Shown here: positions 1-10,241 of the stretch, piece by piece | Layout: each line of letters begins with the position of its first letter | How positions within the stretch are numbered: the stretch's first letter is position 1 | Origin: Candidatus Obscuribacterales bacterium | GTDB taxonomy: Bacteria; Cyanobacteriota; Vampirovibrionia; Obscuribacterales; Obscuribacteraceae | Direction of reading: 5' to 3' | NCBI GenBank assembly: GCA_949127735.1 | Contig: CASBPX010000058.1 | Span: forward strand, 16,847 to 80,846 | Length of the DNA: 64,000 bases | Program-made: the position numbers and the translations under genes | Notes under the pieces: model-generated | Seen by the model: the letters and a program-made list of their open reading frames with translations, nothing else | The model's database searches: none | What the model was told of the DNA's origin: nothing

Positions 1-237
1 GTGATCATATTTAGTTACGTCACTTACAGCTTTATCGTAGTTTTTCGAGAACTCAGGGCTGTTATCGCTTGGGCGAATAACTCTTCCAGCTTCTGCTCCA
101 CTGAGCTGAAAACCATTATCGAATTTATTGGCTTGCTGATTTTGACCTTGCATCTGATTGTAGATACGATTGTCAAAAATCTGATTGTTTTGTCCAAAGT
201 GATCCACACCCGGTGGATTAAAGAATTGCGTTTCCAT
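1..237 (-). CDS. partial hypothetical protein, runs off the left edge
   Basis: A minus-strand frame opens with ATG at 237 and stays open to the window edge (79 codons seen). The start of the protein reads METQFFNPPGVDHFGQNNQI and is rich in Asn and Gln, followed by a charged stretch ending KAVSDVTKYDH. An in-frame TGA lies 36 nt upstream of the ATG, so no longer start is available; only a loose GAGG lies about 20 nt upstream. It follows the giant 3099-residue gene on the same strand after 189 nt and may belong to its operon. No family was recognised. Being next to a possible toxin raises the idea of an immunity or accessory role, but nothing in the sequence shows it. Confidence 0.5.
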   Translation of the reverse strand, partial: METQFFNPPGVDHFGQNNQIFDNRIYNQMQGQNQQANKFDNGFQLSGAEAGRVIRPSDNSPEFSKNYDKAVSDVTKYDH

Positions 238-425
238 TGGACCTGGACCGCAATCGCCTCTATTTACTCCTCAACCCATGTCGTTTTGCCTCGCTTCGGT
301 TAAGGCTTACTTTAAGGTGAGATTGTTGCACAACTGTTGCAGGCCACCCTCACAAACCCTGGCGAATTTATTATGCTCGAATCTATCGTAGACACCAAAC
401 CAAGTCTTTATCTTTCGCATCTATC

Positions 426-3400
426 CTAAGGTTCGTCGAGTGGGAAGAAATAAATTTGATCGCTGAGGTACGGTAGAGCTTTTACATTAAATACACTCTC
501 ATTGCGACCAGGCTGATCCGTCACTGGTCGATTAATATATAGTTTTTGGGCCTTAAGCATCTTGATAGTACTTTCTGGTATGGCAAAGCCGATCAGTCTG
601 GGCGTTTCGCCCTTTGGCACCATCCCTTTTTGGATTACACGATTCGCGAAGAATTCCGCCGTGCTGATTTGAGAGGTTGCGAAAAAGTCCTTATGGTCCC
701 GACCTCCTTCAAGACTGAATGCTTTACTATGTTGCGCGAGGAATTTCTCAGCGTCACTACCAAGGCAACCATGGGCATAAAACTCTAGCTGACCATGGCT
801 CTTCATCAAAGGATGATTTCTCAAACCTGAAGCATGGGCTGCCAATCGTATCGGATTTTTTAGAAGTTGGCAGACATCACTATTAGAGTAGCTATCTATG
901 TTTTCACTAACCCAGCGAAGATGACTCAATTTCGCTTCGAGTGCTTTCAGGCCCAGCGCCGTCCCCTCTATCTCAACTGGCACTTTTTCTCTTATATACT
1001 GACGCAGATTGCTAAGTGCTTCAAGAGCGCTTTCATCGCCCAGCGATAACCTAGCCTTTAGAAGCTTTGTAGCGTCAAGAAACTCTTTTTGTTTTGCTAC
1101 GACTTGGGGCTCTTTGTGGAGATTGAGGTCACTCTTTATGGCGAGCTCAAATGCTTCCATGGGGTCCCTGAGGATTCTGCCGAATTCATTGGGTTTTAGC
1201 TGCTTATTAGCAACGGCGATAGAGACATCGCTTAGGTGTTTGTCATTCGCGCTTCTTTTTTCAGCTGCTTGCCGCTTCGATTGCTCCTCTTCTGCTTCGG
1301 CAAGAATTTTTTGGTCTCCTGATGCGCCAGGATCTACAAGCGCAGCTGTATGTGCTGGAATCAAGTCGTTCAGTTCAAAGAACAATGCAATATCCGCTGA
1401 GTTTGAACGGCCTGAGCTTGCCAGCTCAAGCAACCCATTTCTAGTGACACTATCCTCCCTCATTAGTCGTTCCACTTGATCAGACTGAATGCTCTTGGTT
1501 GTGAGAGCTTTGCTCAGCATCACTACTTCTGCAATTTCTAGTTTTGCATTCACTATTGATTCGATGGTACTTGGTACAGATGCCTTGGAAGTTTTTCCAA
1601 CAAACAGTGTTTTAACGAGTGCTGCCATTTCTTCTGAACTAGAAAATGCTGCAGTGATTTTATCGAATTGCTCATTGGTCAGCAGTGTTCTCTGATTTTC
1701 GGCTGTCGAGTTGACCCTATTTTCACTAGGGCTAGAAGCTGCTTCTAGCAGTTCGAATTTGAGTTCGGCATTTTGCATCGATGATATTTTCGAGTAGAGT
1801 TCAAGATCGCGGCTAGCGACTTCCAAATGTTGACGTGCTCGTGCGCGAGCAGCATCAGAGTTGGAGAGAGCCATAACGTCGTCAATGGCTGCTTCGACTT
1901 GGGCCGTAGTGGCCCTGGTGCTTTTTGCCATTGCTGCTAGAGGGCTAGCGGCAGAAGGAGGAGCGGTCAAAATTTTGCCAATCAACTCAGGTGGGTGCTT
2001 AAGAATTCCATCGAGGTGTCTAGTCAGCAGAGTGACTGCTTCTTTTAGTTGTAGCCTTTCGGCGTCACTTCCTGCAGATAGGCGAGCTATAAGTTCGCTA
2101 GAGAATAGAGAATCAACTACGGGAGAATCTGATGGCTGATTTGATGCGCGTTTTGTCAGAGCTTCAAAGGCGAGCTGTGAAACGTCGCTGGAATCAAATA
2201 TCTGCTTTAAAGCGTGACCTTGTTTTTCGGGAATGTTAAGCAACCATTGAGCTTGCTCGGCGTTTCTTGTGCCCTTAGTGTTTTTGAGCAGGTCGATCAC
2301 AGGTTCAAATGCGGCTAAGTTTGCATTTACCGTTTCTGGATTCTCAAGAAGTTTATATAGCGACTCTCTGTTGAGAACATTTTGATTTAAAGCATCGACT
2401 AGAATTTTCTGGTCGCTCTTGCTCAGATGGTGGTTAATTGAATCCCACTGCGTTCTTTCTAAGCTTGAAAGGGTTTTTACCGTATCTCCAGTCATAAATC
2501 TGCTTGGACTAAATTTACTAGGTTCTTTTTGTTCAGTTGCAACGAAGTCCATCATGAATGCTAAATCCATGGTCGTGTCCGGATGAACTACTGATGTTTT
2601 TGTAACCCGTAGCAGAGCATCGATTGCCTGCGAAGCCTTATCCTTTTGCGACTGAGAGTCAAGCTTTGTTTCTATTTTGAGTCGCATCTTGTCTATGTAC
2701 CGAAGAGCCTCTCTGTGTGTCTCTTGTGCCTTGTCTCCAATTGATGGCGCTCCATATTCCTCTGCTTGCTTAACCTGGGAGAGCATATCTTCTCGGCCGT
2801 CCCTTGACGAAGTTTTTAAGACATTGTTTACCTGTCTACCTTTGGAGGCTAGATTTCTTACCAGACCTTCGGCCTCGCTTTGCATAACGTAGCCACGCTT
2901 CACCATATATGATGTCAATCTTGATTGCTCTCCATCGGGAGCCAGGGCCAGAGCACTGTCTATCCAATGCTTTTGACTGGCCTGAAGCTTAGCTATTGGT
3001 TCTTTAGAATCTGCTGTGCTATCGCCGCCTTCTCTTTCTAGAATCTTGAGCTTCGCTGAGTCGCGTGCCATCATATCTAGTGCCGTAAGGTATTTTAGAC
3101 TTCGGGTTTCTTCTGCTATAGACTCACTGTTTTTCAACATTGCCGCTGCGGAGTCTCTTAGTGACTTTGGCAAGTTTGAATCTACTTCAATTGCTTGGAG
3201 TGCTGCTTTACTGGCTGGCGAGTTGAGTAATTCTTGAGTTGCCTTTGGGCTGCTTCGCGATTGAATGTTCTGCGCTATTGCTTGAAATGCTTTTGCAGCT
3301 TCAATTGAATTATTTGCTGGCTTGCCTTCAGGGTGAGTAATTGTATTCAGTTCAGTCGATAGTTGAAGGGCGAGTCTTTTATTGTCGTTGAATGCAAACT

Positions 3401-6400
3401 CTAAGGTTTTAGAGTTTTGAAAACGAAGGGCTCTGTTTTCATATCGTGAACCATAATCGTAAAAGTCGATAGCACCGCTGGTCAGTGCCATTGTGGCATC
3501 GGAAACTCCGGCCAAAGCATTGAGATATTGGTCTCGCGTAGGTTTTTTACCCAAGCTATCGCGGGCGGCCTGTACTAGCTGACGCACTGCACCTTTGCTC
3601 ATTGCCTCATCAGAAAGGGCCACATTGTTGTAAGTAACTCGTATATTTGAGATCTCGCGTCTAATCTCATTGACTAGAGCTTGGTTGCGTGCAGAATCGC
3701 CTCCCGGAAACTCGACATCGCGGCTTCCAAGAAAACGATAGAGCGTCCTCGCGTCTGGAACTTCAGGTAGTTGACCATTCTTCATATTTTCAGATAAATA
3801 GCTTTTGACTTGCTCTCTGGCAAATTGGGCGTCGGCCTCTGTGAAGTTCTTAGTGCCGTTGACTGGTTCACGTTGAAATGTGCTGTCGCCAAAGATGCTT
3901 TTTTCAGTGCGACCACTTCCTTTTGTAAATGCCCCCGTAAGGCAATCGTCTGCTAGAGTTTCGACAAATAGTTTTGGATTGGCTTCTGCTAGAGCTTGAT
4001 ACCTAGCTGCGTCTATTAGGTGGGTAAATTCATGGATATTTGTTTGACTGGGGCGTGATGATTCACTGGAGCCCTCTCCAACATAGAGTTCTACTTTTGC
4101 TGTGTCTGAACTGAAGCGACCTAGTGCCCCAGGATTGTCTTTGACTGAAGATAGACTGACACCTATCTCTCTCGCTAGCTGCTGCCCTAAGTCTTTGCTA
4201 ATTCCCAGGCTTGTTGAAATTAGCTCGCTAGCATCTTGCAGGAGACCTTCTTGTAGAATTTTCTTACTGGCGAATATGGCGTTCTCTTGTTCTCTAATTT
4301 GACTGTCACTAAGGCTTCCTCGTTCTTTGCTCAGCACAGTTTCAAGTTCTGCCAGCTTGCTAGCGACCTGATCTAGTGGTCTGAAATGAGCTCGTCTTGT
4401 GTTAGCTAGATCGGACTCTCGCGAATAACGCACACCGGCATCAGGAGGCTGCAAGTTCTGCCCCTCATAAACACTTTCGCTAGATCGCAATTGATTAGGC
4501 AGCTGGTCAGACCCCACCAAATCCATACTTATCAATCGGGCTGCTGCGCTTCGACCGGTGTCATCATTGGGCAGCATTGGCAAAAGGTCTAGGGCGGCCT
4601 GCTTGGCTTGCTCCAAGACTCTAGGATTAGCCGTACTTTCTGATCTTAGAGCGGCCAGGGAGCTAGTCAGCCTTTGAGCAGTGGTCTGGAACTTCAAGCT
4701 TGCCATCGTAGAGTCGATGGCAGATGTCGAATTGAGTTGGCTGTTGAGGGTTTGAATATTTCTTGTCAGTTCTACCGCTTGGGCTCGTCGTTCAGCTCCA
4801 GAAAAGACCGAGTAGTGACCTTCCGCCCCAGCAATACCTAACCCTTCTTCAGTAATTCCACGAGTAAGCTTGTGCAATTGCGGTTCGCTATATGCACCAG
4901 AATTGGCTGCACTAAAGGTTATACTGCCATCATTAGAATCAACTCCACCATGGCGTGCCCTGGCGACAGAGCGATATTGTTCGGCTTTCGCATCTATAAA
5001 TTTCGCCAATTTATGATCACGATTGATTACTTCAGCAGCAAGAATAGAATGGTCTTTCACTGCAGCATAATGCTGTAATTCTGACGCCATTAAACTGCCC
5101 AACTTGCTAGTATCAACACCAATGCTAGCAAGATGGTCAGATTCAGCTTTCTTGCTCGCAAGCCAACTGTTTATCTCTGCTGGCGAATGCCCTTGATTAG
5201 ACTGTGCATAGGTCTTTAGAAGTGAACTTACGGCACTGCGCTGTTCTGCATTCGTCAACTCTTTGCGCGGCTCATAACTTAGCTTATCGTCTCCGACAGT
5301 AATGCGTTGATTGCCTCCTTGTGCAAGCTCGCCGAAGACATCTTCTTGCAATCTTCGCTCAAAGGCCTCAGGATCTGCTTTGTAGAGACTGGTTCGCTCG
5401 AGCATTTCAGACATGTGCTTCATTTCGTGCCAAAGAGCACTGGTGGGATCAGGATGCTTTAGACTAATTTCAATACTGTTATCCATATGGTAGCTATCAT
5501 GTTCCGCATCGAGTGACAGATAGATATCCTTTTCAGAAATAAGATAGTCTTTGATTCTGCCATTTTCATCCCGGGTAACTAAACCCAGCTTTGCCGCGTA
5601 TTCTCGGCCAACAGTGATCATCTCTTGGGCAATTTCAGCCCTAATCTCTACCGCCTTTTCAACACTGGCACCATCAAGAGCCTCAACTAAACTTTGAATA
5701 GTTCTATCTGACTCTCTCTCGACACCAAGGCCTTTCCGACTTAGGTGCGCCTCTAGTGGAGCTGGCGAAACATGGAGCTTTTCATATGGTGCCGAGTATT
5801 TGGATACAGAAATCGAGCCGTCTGCCAATTGCTCTACACGATGTCCGGTAGCAGTGAGCATCTCGGTCATACCCTTCAACGCCGTGCCATCTACCTCAAT
5901 GTGCGAATTGTCGTGCATGCGAGCCGTAGTCGCCGAGCCGACCTTGCCTTGCGCTAAACTCATGCTAGCGGCGAGCACCATAGATGTCAGCGGAGAGTTA
6001 AGCTGTGATTGTCGCAAAGCATTCTCTGCTAAAGTTGAGACGCCTTCTTGACCAAATTCTTGGGCTACATCTTTGCCCGACTCGGCGGCAATTCGTTGCA
6101 GCCAAGCAGACATCATGGGTCTTGAGCTAGAGGCAAGTCCGCTGTTTTCAGCCAGCTCTAATATTTGCATGCTCTTAGGATTAGCCACTAAAGACTTGAC
6201 CCATCCTTGATTAATACCATTGAGACCTGATTGCCCCAAACGCAGTGCTCCAAGACCAACTAAACCCATTACTACGTTTTGACCGTACTCAAGTGAAAGT
6301 GGCCCTGTCACCTCTTTCGCATACGATTCAACCAACTCCTTAGCGGCGCTGGCCGAGCCTGCAAAGTCAGAAGAACCAATTAGTTTCGAGATAGCCACCT

Positions 6401-9400
6401 GATGTTTAGCCGACCAGGCACCAGTATAAGAGCGGTCATTATAAGCACCTAATCCGGTATCACCAGCATAGTGATTAGTTAAATAAAGGACTTCTTTCGT
6501 CAGTTGAGTAGCACCAAGAGCTACTGCTGATGAAACAAGCAGAGCTGCAACAGGACTGGCTGTCCCCACAGAGCCAACGGTTATCGCCACAGCTACCGCT
6601 GCAGCAGCAATTGTTGGTCCGTTGTCGTGCAACCAATTGTGGAGAGTATCGGGCTGAAATGCTCGGGTACTGGCGTCCTGAAGAGTCGCAAAAAGCTTTC
6701 TGTGTTGTTCTGATTCTGGATCTAGCAATTCAAGCACGCCTGCAACTGACTTTGAACGCGCCTCTAGGGCTTGTTTTGTCTCGGGGTCAGAAGCTTCTCT
6801 TGCAGTAGAATCAAGCTTAAGTTTGAGGTCTCTCAAATCGCCAATATCCTGGGCAGACGTACTCTGCATAATCTTCTCAAGGTCTTTTGCTTGTGATTTT
6901 AAGTCTTTGACAAAGTCATCATATTTGGTGCCTTCATTTCCGCTTTGAAAAAGCTTAGAAAAAGTGGCAAATTCTTGGCCAAATTTTGTCACACCTGCCT
7001 TAGCTCGTTGCAAGCTAGGATCGGTATCAAAGACCTCAAGAGCCTGGCGCCGCCTGATACCAAGATCAAGATTGGCAGATTCATCTTTATGAATTCCAAC
7101 AAGGACGTCCATTGACTGGGAAATCCTTTCGCCACGACTACCAGAAAACTCAGGCAGATTTTGAACTTGAGTCAAATTTCGGTTGCTCAAACGCTCTAGG
7201 GCTCCGCTGTTTAAATCATTCCAGACCTGCGGTGCACGTAGTTTTAGGGCTTCAACTCCGTAACTATCGAGCATCATCAAGGCCAAATAGTCTTTGCGCT
7301 CTTGCGGTGCGTCACTTTGAGATAAACGGCTATATTCGAACAGCGTCGAAGAAAATTTCAGTTGTTCCAATTGGTTTGAAATGTTGCCGGCCCTGTCAGC
7401 GTCTTCCAAGAAAGACTTCTCAGTTGTTCTAAACTGTCTAAGGTTCTCGCCTTGCTCTTTGGCAAATGCTTCTACTCCACTCTCGAACAAATCTACCTTA
7501 CCAGCGAGAAACCCCAGAGGAGCGGCCGAAACGCCAGACTGAATAAGCTTCTCAAGACCATGGTTAGCTACTTGCCACGACCCTACTCCCTTCTTCGTCA
7601 GCTGTTCCAAGACCATAAAGCGTTCGCTCTTTTCGGCTCCTTTGTCGAGCATGCGATCTTCAACTGTTTGCAAATCGGCCCTAGTTTTAGAAGTTAATTG
7701 ACGTATTTGCTGATCTAGTGCGGGTTCACCAAGCAAAAAAGCATAAGGGCTATCTTCACCCTCAAGACGCTGGTTTAGCACCAAGCCAGCTAGTTTTTCG
7801 GCATCTATTGCTTCACCTTTGCCCTCGCCGGCAAGTCGCTCTCTTAAAGTCGAATCTAAAGAGTTAAACATCTGCATTCTGCGATCTAAGGCCAGGAGAT
7901 TTTGCTCACCATATTTGGTGGCAGCTCTCTCTATCTGCTCTGCAAATAGCTCATGCTTGACTCCCCACCGATTAAATAAATCAGGGGACTTAGCAGCGCT
8001 ATCACTATTTAAGTATGGTGCCCTATCTAAGGTTTCAGCAAGAAAGCATGTATCCAAACCTTTCTTGCCCGCGAAATTAGAGCTGATCAAATCAGATGCT
8101 CCAGGAAAAGCGCTGGAGAACAGCCTTTCTTCTTCTCGCTTGGCAGATGAATCTAGGATACCTAGTCCCGGAGTAATTAAAAAATTGCTTTTGCCGGCTA
8201 AAAAAATGCCATCAGCATAATTATCACGACCGTTACCAGCTTTGGCACTCAAGACCTCCAGCCCAGCAAGGTGGTTTCGTTCTTCCGTTTTGCCAACGAT
8301 CAGACCAATGCGAGCCTGCATTGTGATTCTCTCTTTCTCATTGTTCGCTACAAAGCGATCACCGCTAGTGCCTGTGATGGTGTTTAGCCCGCTAAACTGA
8401 GATTCAAAAAGCCTGGATGGCGTGACACTCTTGTCGCCAGTAGCAAGTTCAAGGGCTGCCACTTTGACTTCAACTGGTGCTCGCTCAAGCGCAACGCTAA
8501 ATGCTGAGACCTGATCTGGTTGCATGTTGCGTAAGGCTACGTTAAAATCATTCACACTCCAACGGTCAGACATCGCCATCATCATCGAGACACTGGCCGC
8601 GTTCTCCTCACCAGAGTTAGAGAGCAATTGCGAACTTATAATCTCTTTCACAATTTGATCGAATTTGGGATCTTTAGCCGCTAGATCTGCGACTTGCGCC
8701 TCAATCGGTCGCCGCGAGTCACTCTTCGCCGCCACCAGAGCAGCTGTAGCCATCTTTTCGCGCATATCTGGGCGCATTTCACCCTGGGCGCGTACAGCCG
8801 TCAAGAGCGGATCCTCCTTTTCTAGAATTGATTTGTTTGAGCTGCTTATATCGGCAAGAACTGCTCTGACATTAATGTTCTGGGGAGTTTTTAGGGCTTC
8901 AGCCACTAGGGTCTTTTGCATATCAGAAGATGTGATGGCGCGACTCATATCGGCATCATTGCTGAGGGTCCGCTGGCTTTGATTAAAGATATAAGGCTCT
9001 AATTTTGGAATGTCTAACCGTGCAACTTCAGTCCCAGTATCCATCGGAATAGGTATCCCATTATGGAAGCGCACAGAAGCCACAGCCACTTCTGCAGCAG
9101 CAATAAACTTGGTGGCATCTGAATCACTAAGGCTTTTACTTTTCCCGTCTGGCCCTAACATAGTGAGACCAACGATAGAGCCATTTTCAATCTTGTAGGC
9201 AAGCTGATTTTGACCAAAGTTCATCTCGAATTTTTCTAACTTTGAGTCAGAGTTCAATACTATCTCTTGTTTCAATCCAGAAGACTCAACGCCAAACGTA
9301 AGATGAAGCGACTCTTGATCGAAGGTATTCTGTAAATTAGTTATTCCATGATTAGGAGTTTCAATTTTTCTATCTTCATATAGCCTGGAACCATCCTGCC

Positions 9401-9725
9401 TGTACGTAAAACTTTCAGACAGCAAAGGTCTGTCCTCTTTGAAGTCGTTTTTGTCGGCGAAAATTTTCAATACCTTGGCGCCGGATATGTCGCTTCTCAA
9501 GCTCACAATTGGCTCGCCGTCCGGTAATTTGCTTTGATCAGAAATTACTTTGCCACTTCGATCGAAAAATTGTTCACCTGCTCCGAGAGCCTTTTTGTCT
9601 TGACTAGGTGCTAGACGATCTTGTGGCGACCCAAGAATTTCTTGAATGACATTTTCCCATTTCTGCCAGTTCTTATCCGGCAGCGACTTCTGCTTCGAGC
9701 TGTCATTCTCGGAAATTCGATTCAT
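426..9725 (-). CDS. giant 3099-residue multidomain protein with two HExxH motifs and ART-like C-terminus
   Basis: One uninterrupted 3099-codon frame starts at ATG 9725 behind a good ribosome site (TTTGAGGGCGATTT). There is no N-terminal signal peptide. A long Ala/Val-rich hydrophobic stretch lies around residues 1037-1072. Two zincin-type motifs are visible: HEMKH at residues 1433-1437 (DNA 5415-5429) and HEFTH followed by LIDAARY at 1898-1902 (DNA 4020-4034). The rest is mostly charged, helical and rich in Ser, Ala and Leu. The last ~120 residues (from about 2980) carry YAHG, DFFATSQISTAEFFA and a late NESVF, which recalls ADP-ribosyltransferase toxin folds (DUF3990-like). This suggests a polymorphic-toxin or effector-like protein. 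The metallopeptidase motifs are seen; the ART call is inference. It follows a small gene by 20 nt. Confidence 0.85.
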   Translation of the reverse strand: MNRISENDSSKQKSLPDKNWQKWENVIQEILGSPQDRLAPSQDKKALGAGEQFFDRSGKVISDQSKLPDGEPIVSLRSDISGAKVLKIFADKNDFKEDRPLLSESFTYRQDGSRLYEDRKIETPNHGITNLQNTFDQESLHLTFGVESSGLKQEIVLNSDSKLEKFEMNFGQNQLAYKIENGSIVGLTMLGPDGKSKSLSDSDATKFIAAAEVAVASVRFHNGIPIPMDTGTEVARLDIPKLEPYIFNQSQRTLSNDADMSRAITSSDMQKTLVAEALKTPQNINVRAVLADISSSNKSILEKEDPLLTAVRAQGEMRPDMREKMATAALVAAKSDSRRPIEAQVADLAAKDPKFDQIVKEIISSQLLSNSGEENAASVSMMMAMSDRWSVNDFNVALRNMQPDQVSAFSVALERAPVEVKVAALELATGDKSVTPSRLFESQFSGLNTITGTSGDRFVANNEKERITMQARIGLIVGKTEERNHLAGLEVLSAKAGNGRDNYADGIFLAGKSNFLITPGLGILDSSAKREEERLFSSAFPGASDLISSNFAGKKGLDTCFLAETLDRAPYLNSDSAAKSPDLFNRWGVKHELFAEQIERAATKYGEQNLLALDRRMQMFNSLDSTLRERLAGEGKGEAIDAEKLAGLVLNQRLEGEDSPYAFLLGEPALDQQIRQLTSKTRADLQTVEDRMLDKGAEKSERFMVLEQLTKKGVGSWQVANHGLEKLIQSGVSAAPLGFLAGKVDLFESGVEAFAKEQGENLRQFRTTEKSFLEDADRAGNISNQLEQLKFSSTLFEYSRLSQSDAPQERKDYLALMMLDSYGVEALKLRAPQVWNDLNSGALERLSNRNLTQVQNLPEFSGSRGERISQSMDVLVGIHKDESANLDLGIRRRQALEVFDTDPSLQRAKAGVTKFGQEFATFSKLFQSGNEGTKYDDFVKDLKSQAKDLEKIMQSTSAQDIGDLRDLKLKLDSTAREASDPETKQALEARSKSVAGVLELLDPESEQHRKLFATLQDASTRAFQPDTLHNWLHDNGPTIAAAAVAVAITVGSVGTASPVAALLVSSAVALGATQLTKEVLYLTNHYAGDTGLGAYNDRSYTGAWSAKHQVAISKLIGSSDFAGSASAAKELVESYAKEVTGPLSLEYGQNVVMGLVGLGALRLGQSGLNGINQGWVKSLVANPKSMQILELAENSGLASSSRPMMSAWLQRIAAESGKDVAQEFGQEGVSTLAENALRQSQLNSPLTSMVLAASMSLAQGKVGSATTARMHDNSHIEVDGTALKGMTEMLTATGHRVEQLADGSISVSKYSAPYEKLHVSPAPLEAHLSRKGLGVERESDRTIQSLVEALDGASVEKAVEIRAEIAQEMITVGREYAAKLGLVTRDENGRIKDYLISEKDIYLSLDAEHDSYHMDNSIEISLKHPDPTSALWHEMKHMSEMLERTSLYKADPEAFERRLQEDVFGELAQGGNQRITVGDDKLSYEPRKELTNAEQRSAVSSLLKTYAQSNQGHSPAEINSWLASKKAESDHLASIGVDTSKLGSLMASELQHYAAVKDHSILAAEVINRDHKLAKFIDAKAEQYRSVARARHGGVDSNDGSITFSAANSGAYSEPQLHKLTRGITEEGLGIAGAEGHYSVFSGAERRAQAVELTRNIQTLNSQLNSTSAIDSTMASLKFQTTAQRLTSSLAALRSESTANPRVLEQAKQAALDLLPMLPNDDTGRSAAARLISMDLVGSDQLPNQLRSSESVYEGQNLQPPDAGVRYSRESDLANTRRAHFRPLDQVASKLAELETVLSKERGSLSDSQIREQENAIFASKKILQEGLLQDASELISTSLGISKDLGQQLAREIGVSLSSVKDNPGALGRFSSDTAKVELYVGEGSSESSRPSQTNIHEFTHLIDAARYQALAEANPKLFVETLADDCLTGAFTKGSGRTEKSIFGDSTFQREPVNGTKNFTEADAQFAREQVKSYLSENMKNGQLPEVPDARTLYRFLGSRDVEFPGGDSARNQALVNEIRREISNIRVTYNNVALSDEAMSKGAVRQLVQAARDSLGKKPTRDQYLNALAGVSDATMALTSGAIDFYDYGSRYENRALRFQNSKTLEFAFNDNKRLALQLSTELNTITHPEGKPANNSIEAAKAFQAIAQNIQSRSSPKATQELLNSPASKAALQAIEVDSNLPKSLRDSAAAMLKNSESIAEETRSLKYLTALDMMARDSAKLKILEREGGDSTADSKEPIAKLQASQKHWIDSALALAPDGEQSRLTSYMVKRGYVMQSEAEGLVRNLASKGRQVNNVLKTSSRDGREDMLSQVKQAEEYGAPSIGDKAQETHREALRYIDKMRLKIETKLDSQSQKDKASQAIDALLRVTKTSVVHPDTTMDLAFMMDFVATEQKEPSKFSPSRFMTGDTVKTLSSLERTQWDSINHHLSKSDQKILVDALNQNVLNRESLYKLLENPETVNANLAAFEPVIDLLKNTKGTRNAEQAQWLLNIPEKQGHALKQIFDSSDVSQLAFEALTKRASNQPSDSPVVDSLFSSELIARLSAGSDAERLQLKEAVTLLTRHLDGILKHPPELIGKILTAPPSAASPLAAMAKSTRATTAQVEAAIDDVMALSNSDAARARARQHLEVASRDLELYSKISSMQNAELKFELLEAASSPSENRVNSTAENQRTLLTNEQFDKITAAFSSSEEMAALVKTLFVGKTSKASVPSTIESIVNAKLEIAEVVMLSKALTTKSIQSDQVERLMREDSVTRNGLLELASSGRSNSADIALFFELNDLIPAHTAALVDPGASGDQKILAEAEEEQSKRQAAEKRSANDKHLSDVSIAVANKQLKPNEFGRILRDPMEAFELAIKSDLNLHKEPQVVAKQKEFLDATKLLKARLSLGDESALEALSNLRQYIREKVPVEIEGTALGLKALEAKLSHLRWVSENIDSYSNSDVCQLLKNPIRLAAHASGLRNHPLMKSHGQLEFYAHGCLGSDAEKFLAQHSKAFSLEGGRDHKDFFATSQISTAEFFANRVIQKGMVPKGETPRLIGFAIPESTIKMLKAQKLYINRPVTDQPGRNESVFNVKALPYLSDQIYFFPLDEP

Positions 9726-9745
9726 AAATCGCCCTCAAATGTGAA

Positions 9746-10003
9746 TTATCGAATACCCGTAGTCATATTGACGAAATCAACGAATAAACTTGAAGCTGGA
9801 CCAAATCCGTAACGGCCATGTGTCAATTTCAAGAAATCATCAGCCACTTCTAGTGCACTGCCCTTGTAGCCTACAGGATGCAATAATTGTTTATCGGAAG
9901 AAAGATGGCTTGTTGTTTCTGTCGTATCTGTATCATGATTGTCCACGATAATCAAAGAGCCTAGTAGGCGTTCTGTCTTTTCATCAATTTTCAGGTTTGC
10001 CAT
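9746..10003 (-). CDS. small hypothetical protein upstream of the giant gene
   Basis: This 85-residue frame starts at ATG 10003 behind AAGGTGATTAC, a clear ribosome site. It ends 20 nt before the 3099-codon gene, so the two are almost certainly co-transcribed. The protein is acidic to neutral, has no signal peptide or membrane segment, and includes a Thr/Asp-rich patch (NHDTDTTETTSH) and a Gly/Phe-rich end (YGFGPASSLFVDFVNMTTG). The TAA of an upstream gene remnant (10013-10015) sits just before its ribosome site, the arrangement of an old tight operon. No family was recognised. A chaperone or adaptor for the giant protein is possible but not shown. Confidence 0.65.
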   Translation of the reverse strand: MANLKIDEKTERLLGSLIIVDNHDTDTTETTSHLSSDKQLLHPVGYKGSALEVADDFLKLTHGRYGFGPASSLFVDFVNMTTGIR

Positions 10004-10012
10004 GTAATCACC

Positions 10013-10192
10013 TTAGTATAATCGCATCGGTCTGACAGCCTGCAGTATAGGTAGCAATTGTTGCAAAGTTACGTCAGTTCCAGCAGCGGTTTCGGCATCG
10101 AGATCTTTCGAATGAGCAGCCCTAGGTCTGTTGAAAACACCTACACGAGCCAGTCCTTCAGAAAAAGGCCTGAATGGAGTGTGATATGTTCC
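10013..10192 (-). pseudogene. 5'-truncated gene remnant at the head of the giant-gene operon
   Basis: A minus-strand frame runs from just after an in-frame TAA (10193-10195) to a TAA at 10013-10015 and codes 59 residues with gene-like composition. It includes TYHTPFRPFSEGLARVG and ends VTLQQLLPILQAVRPMRLY. It has no ATG, GTG or TTG start near its beginning, only one late ATG close to the end. Its stop lies directly upstream of the ribosome site of the 85-residue gene, as expected for a former operon partner. I read it as the tail of a gene whose front was lost at about 10195, next to other fragments on the far side. No family was recognised. Confidence 0.4.
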
Positions 10193-10241
10193 TTAACGAG
10201 AAAGACCCAATTATTAGCTGCGGCTTGTTAACGACATTTTC

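Noticed and set aside
1..303. Plus-strand 100-residue frame at the left edge
   Set aside because: Hydrophobic shadow of the minus-strand partial gene, whose translation is clearly more protein-like.
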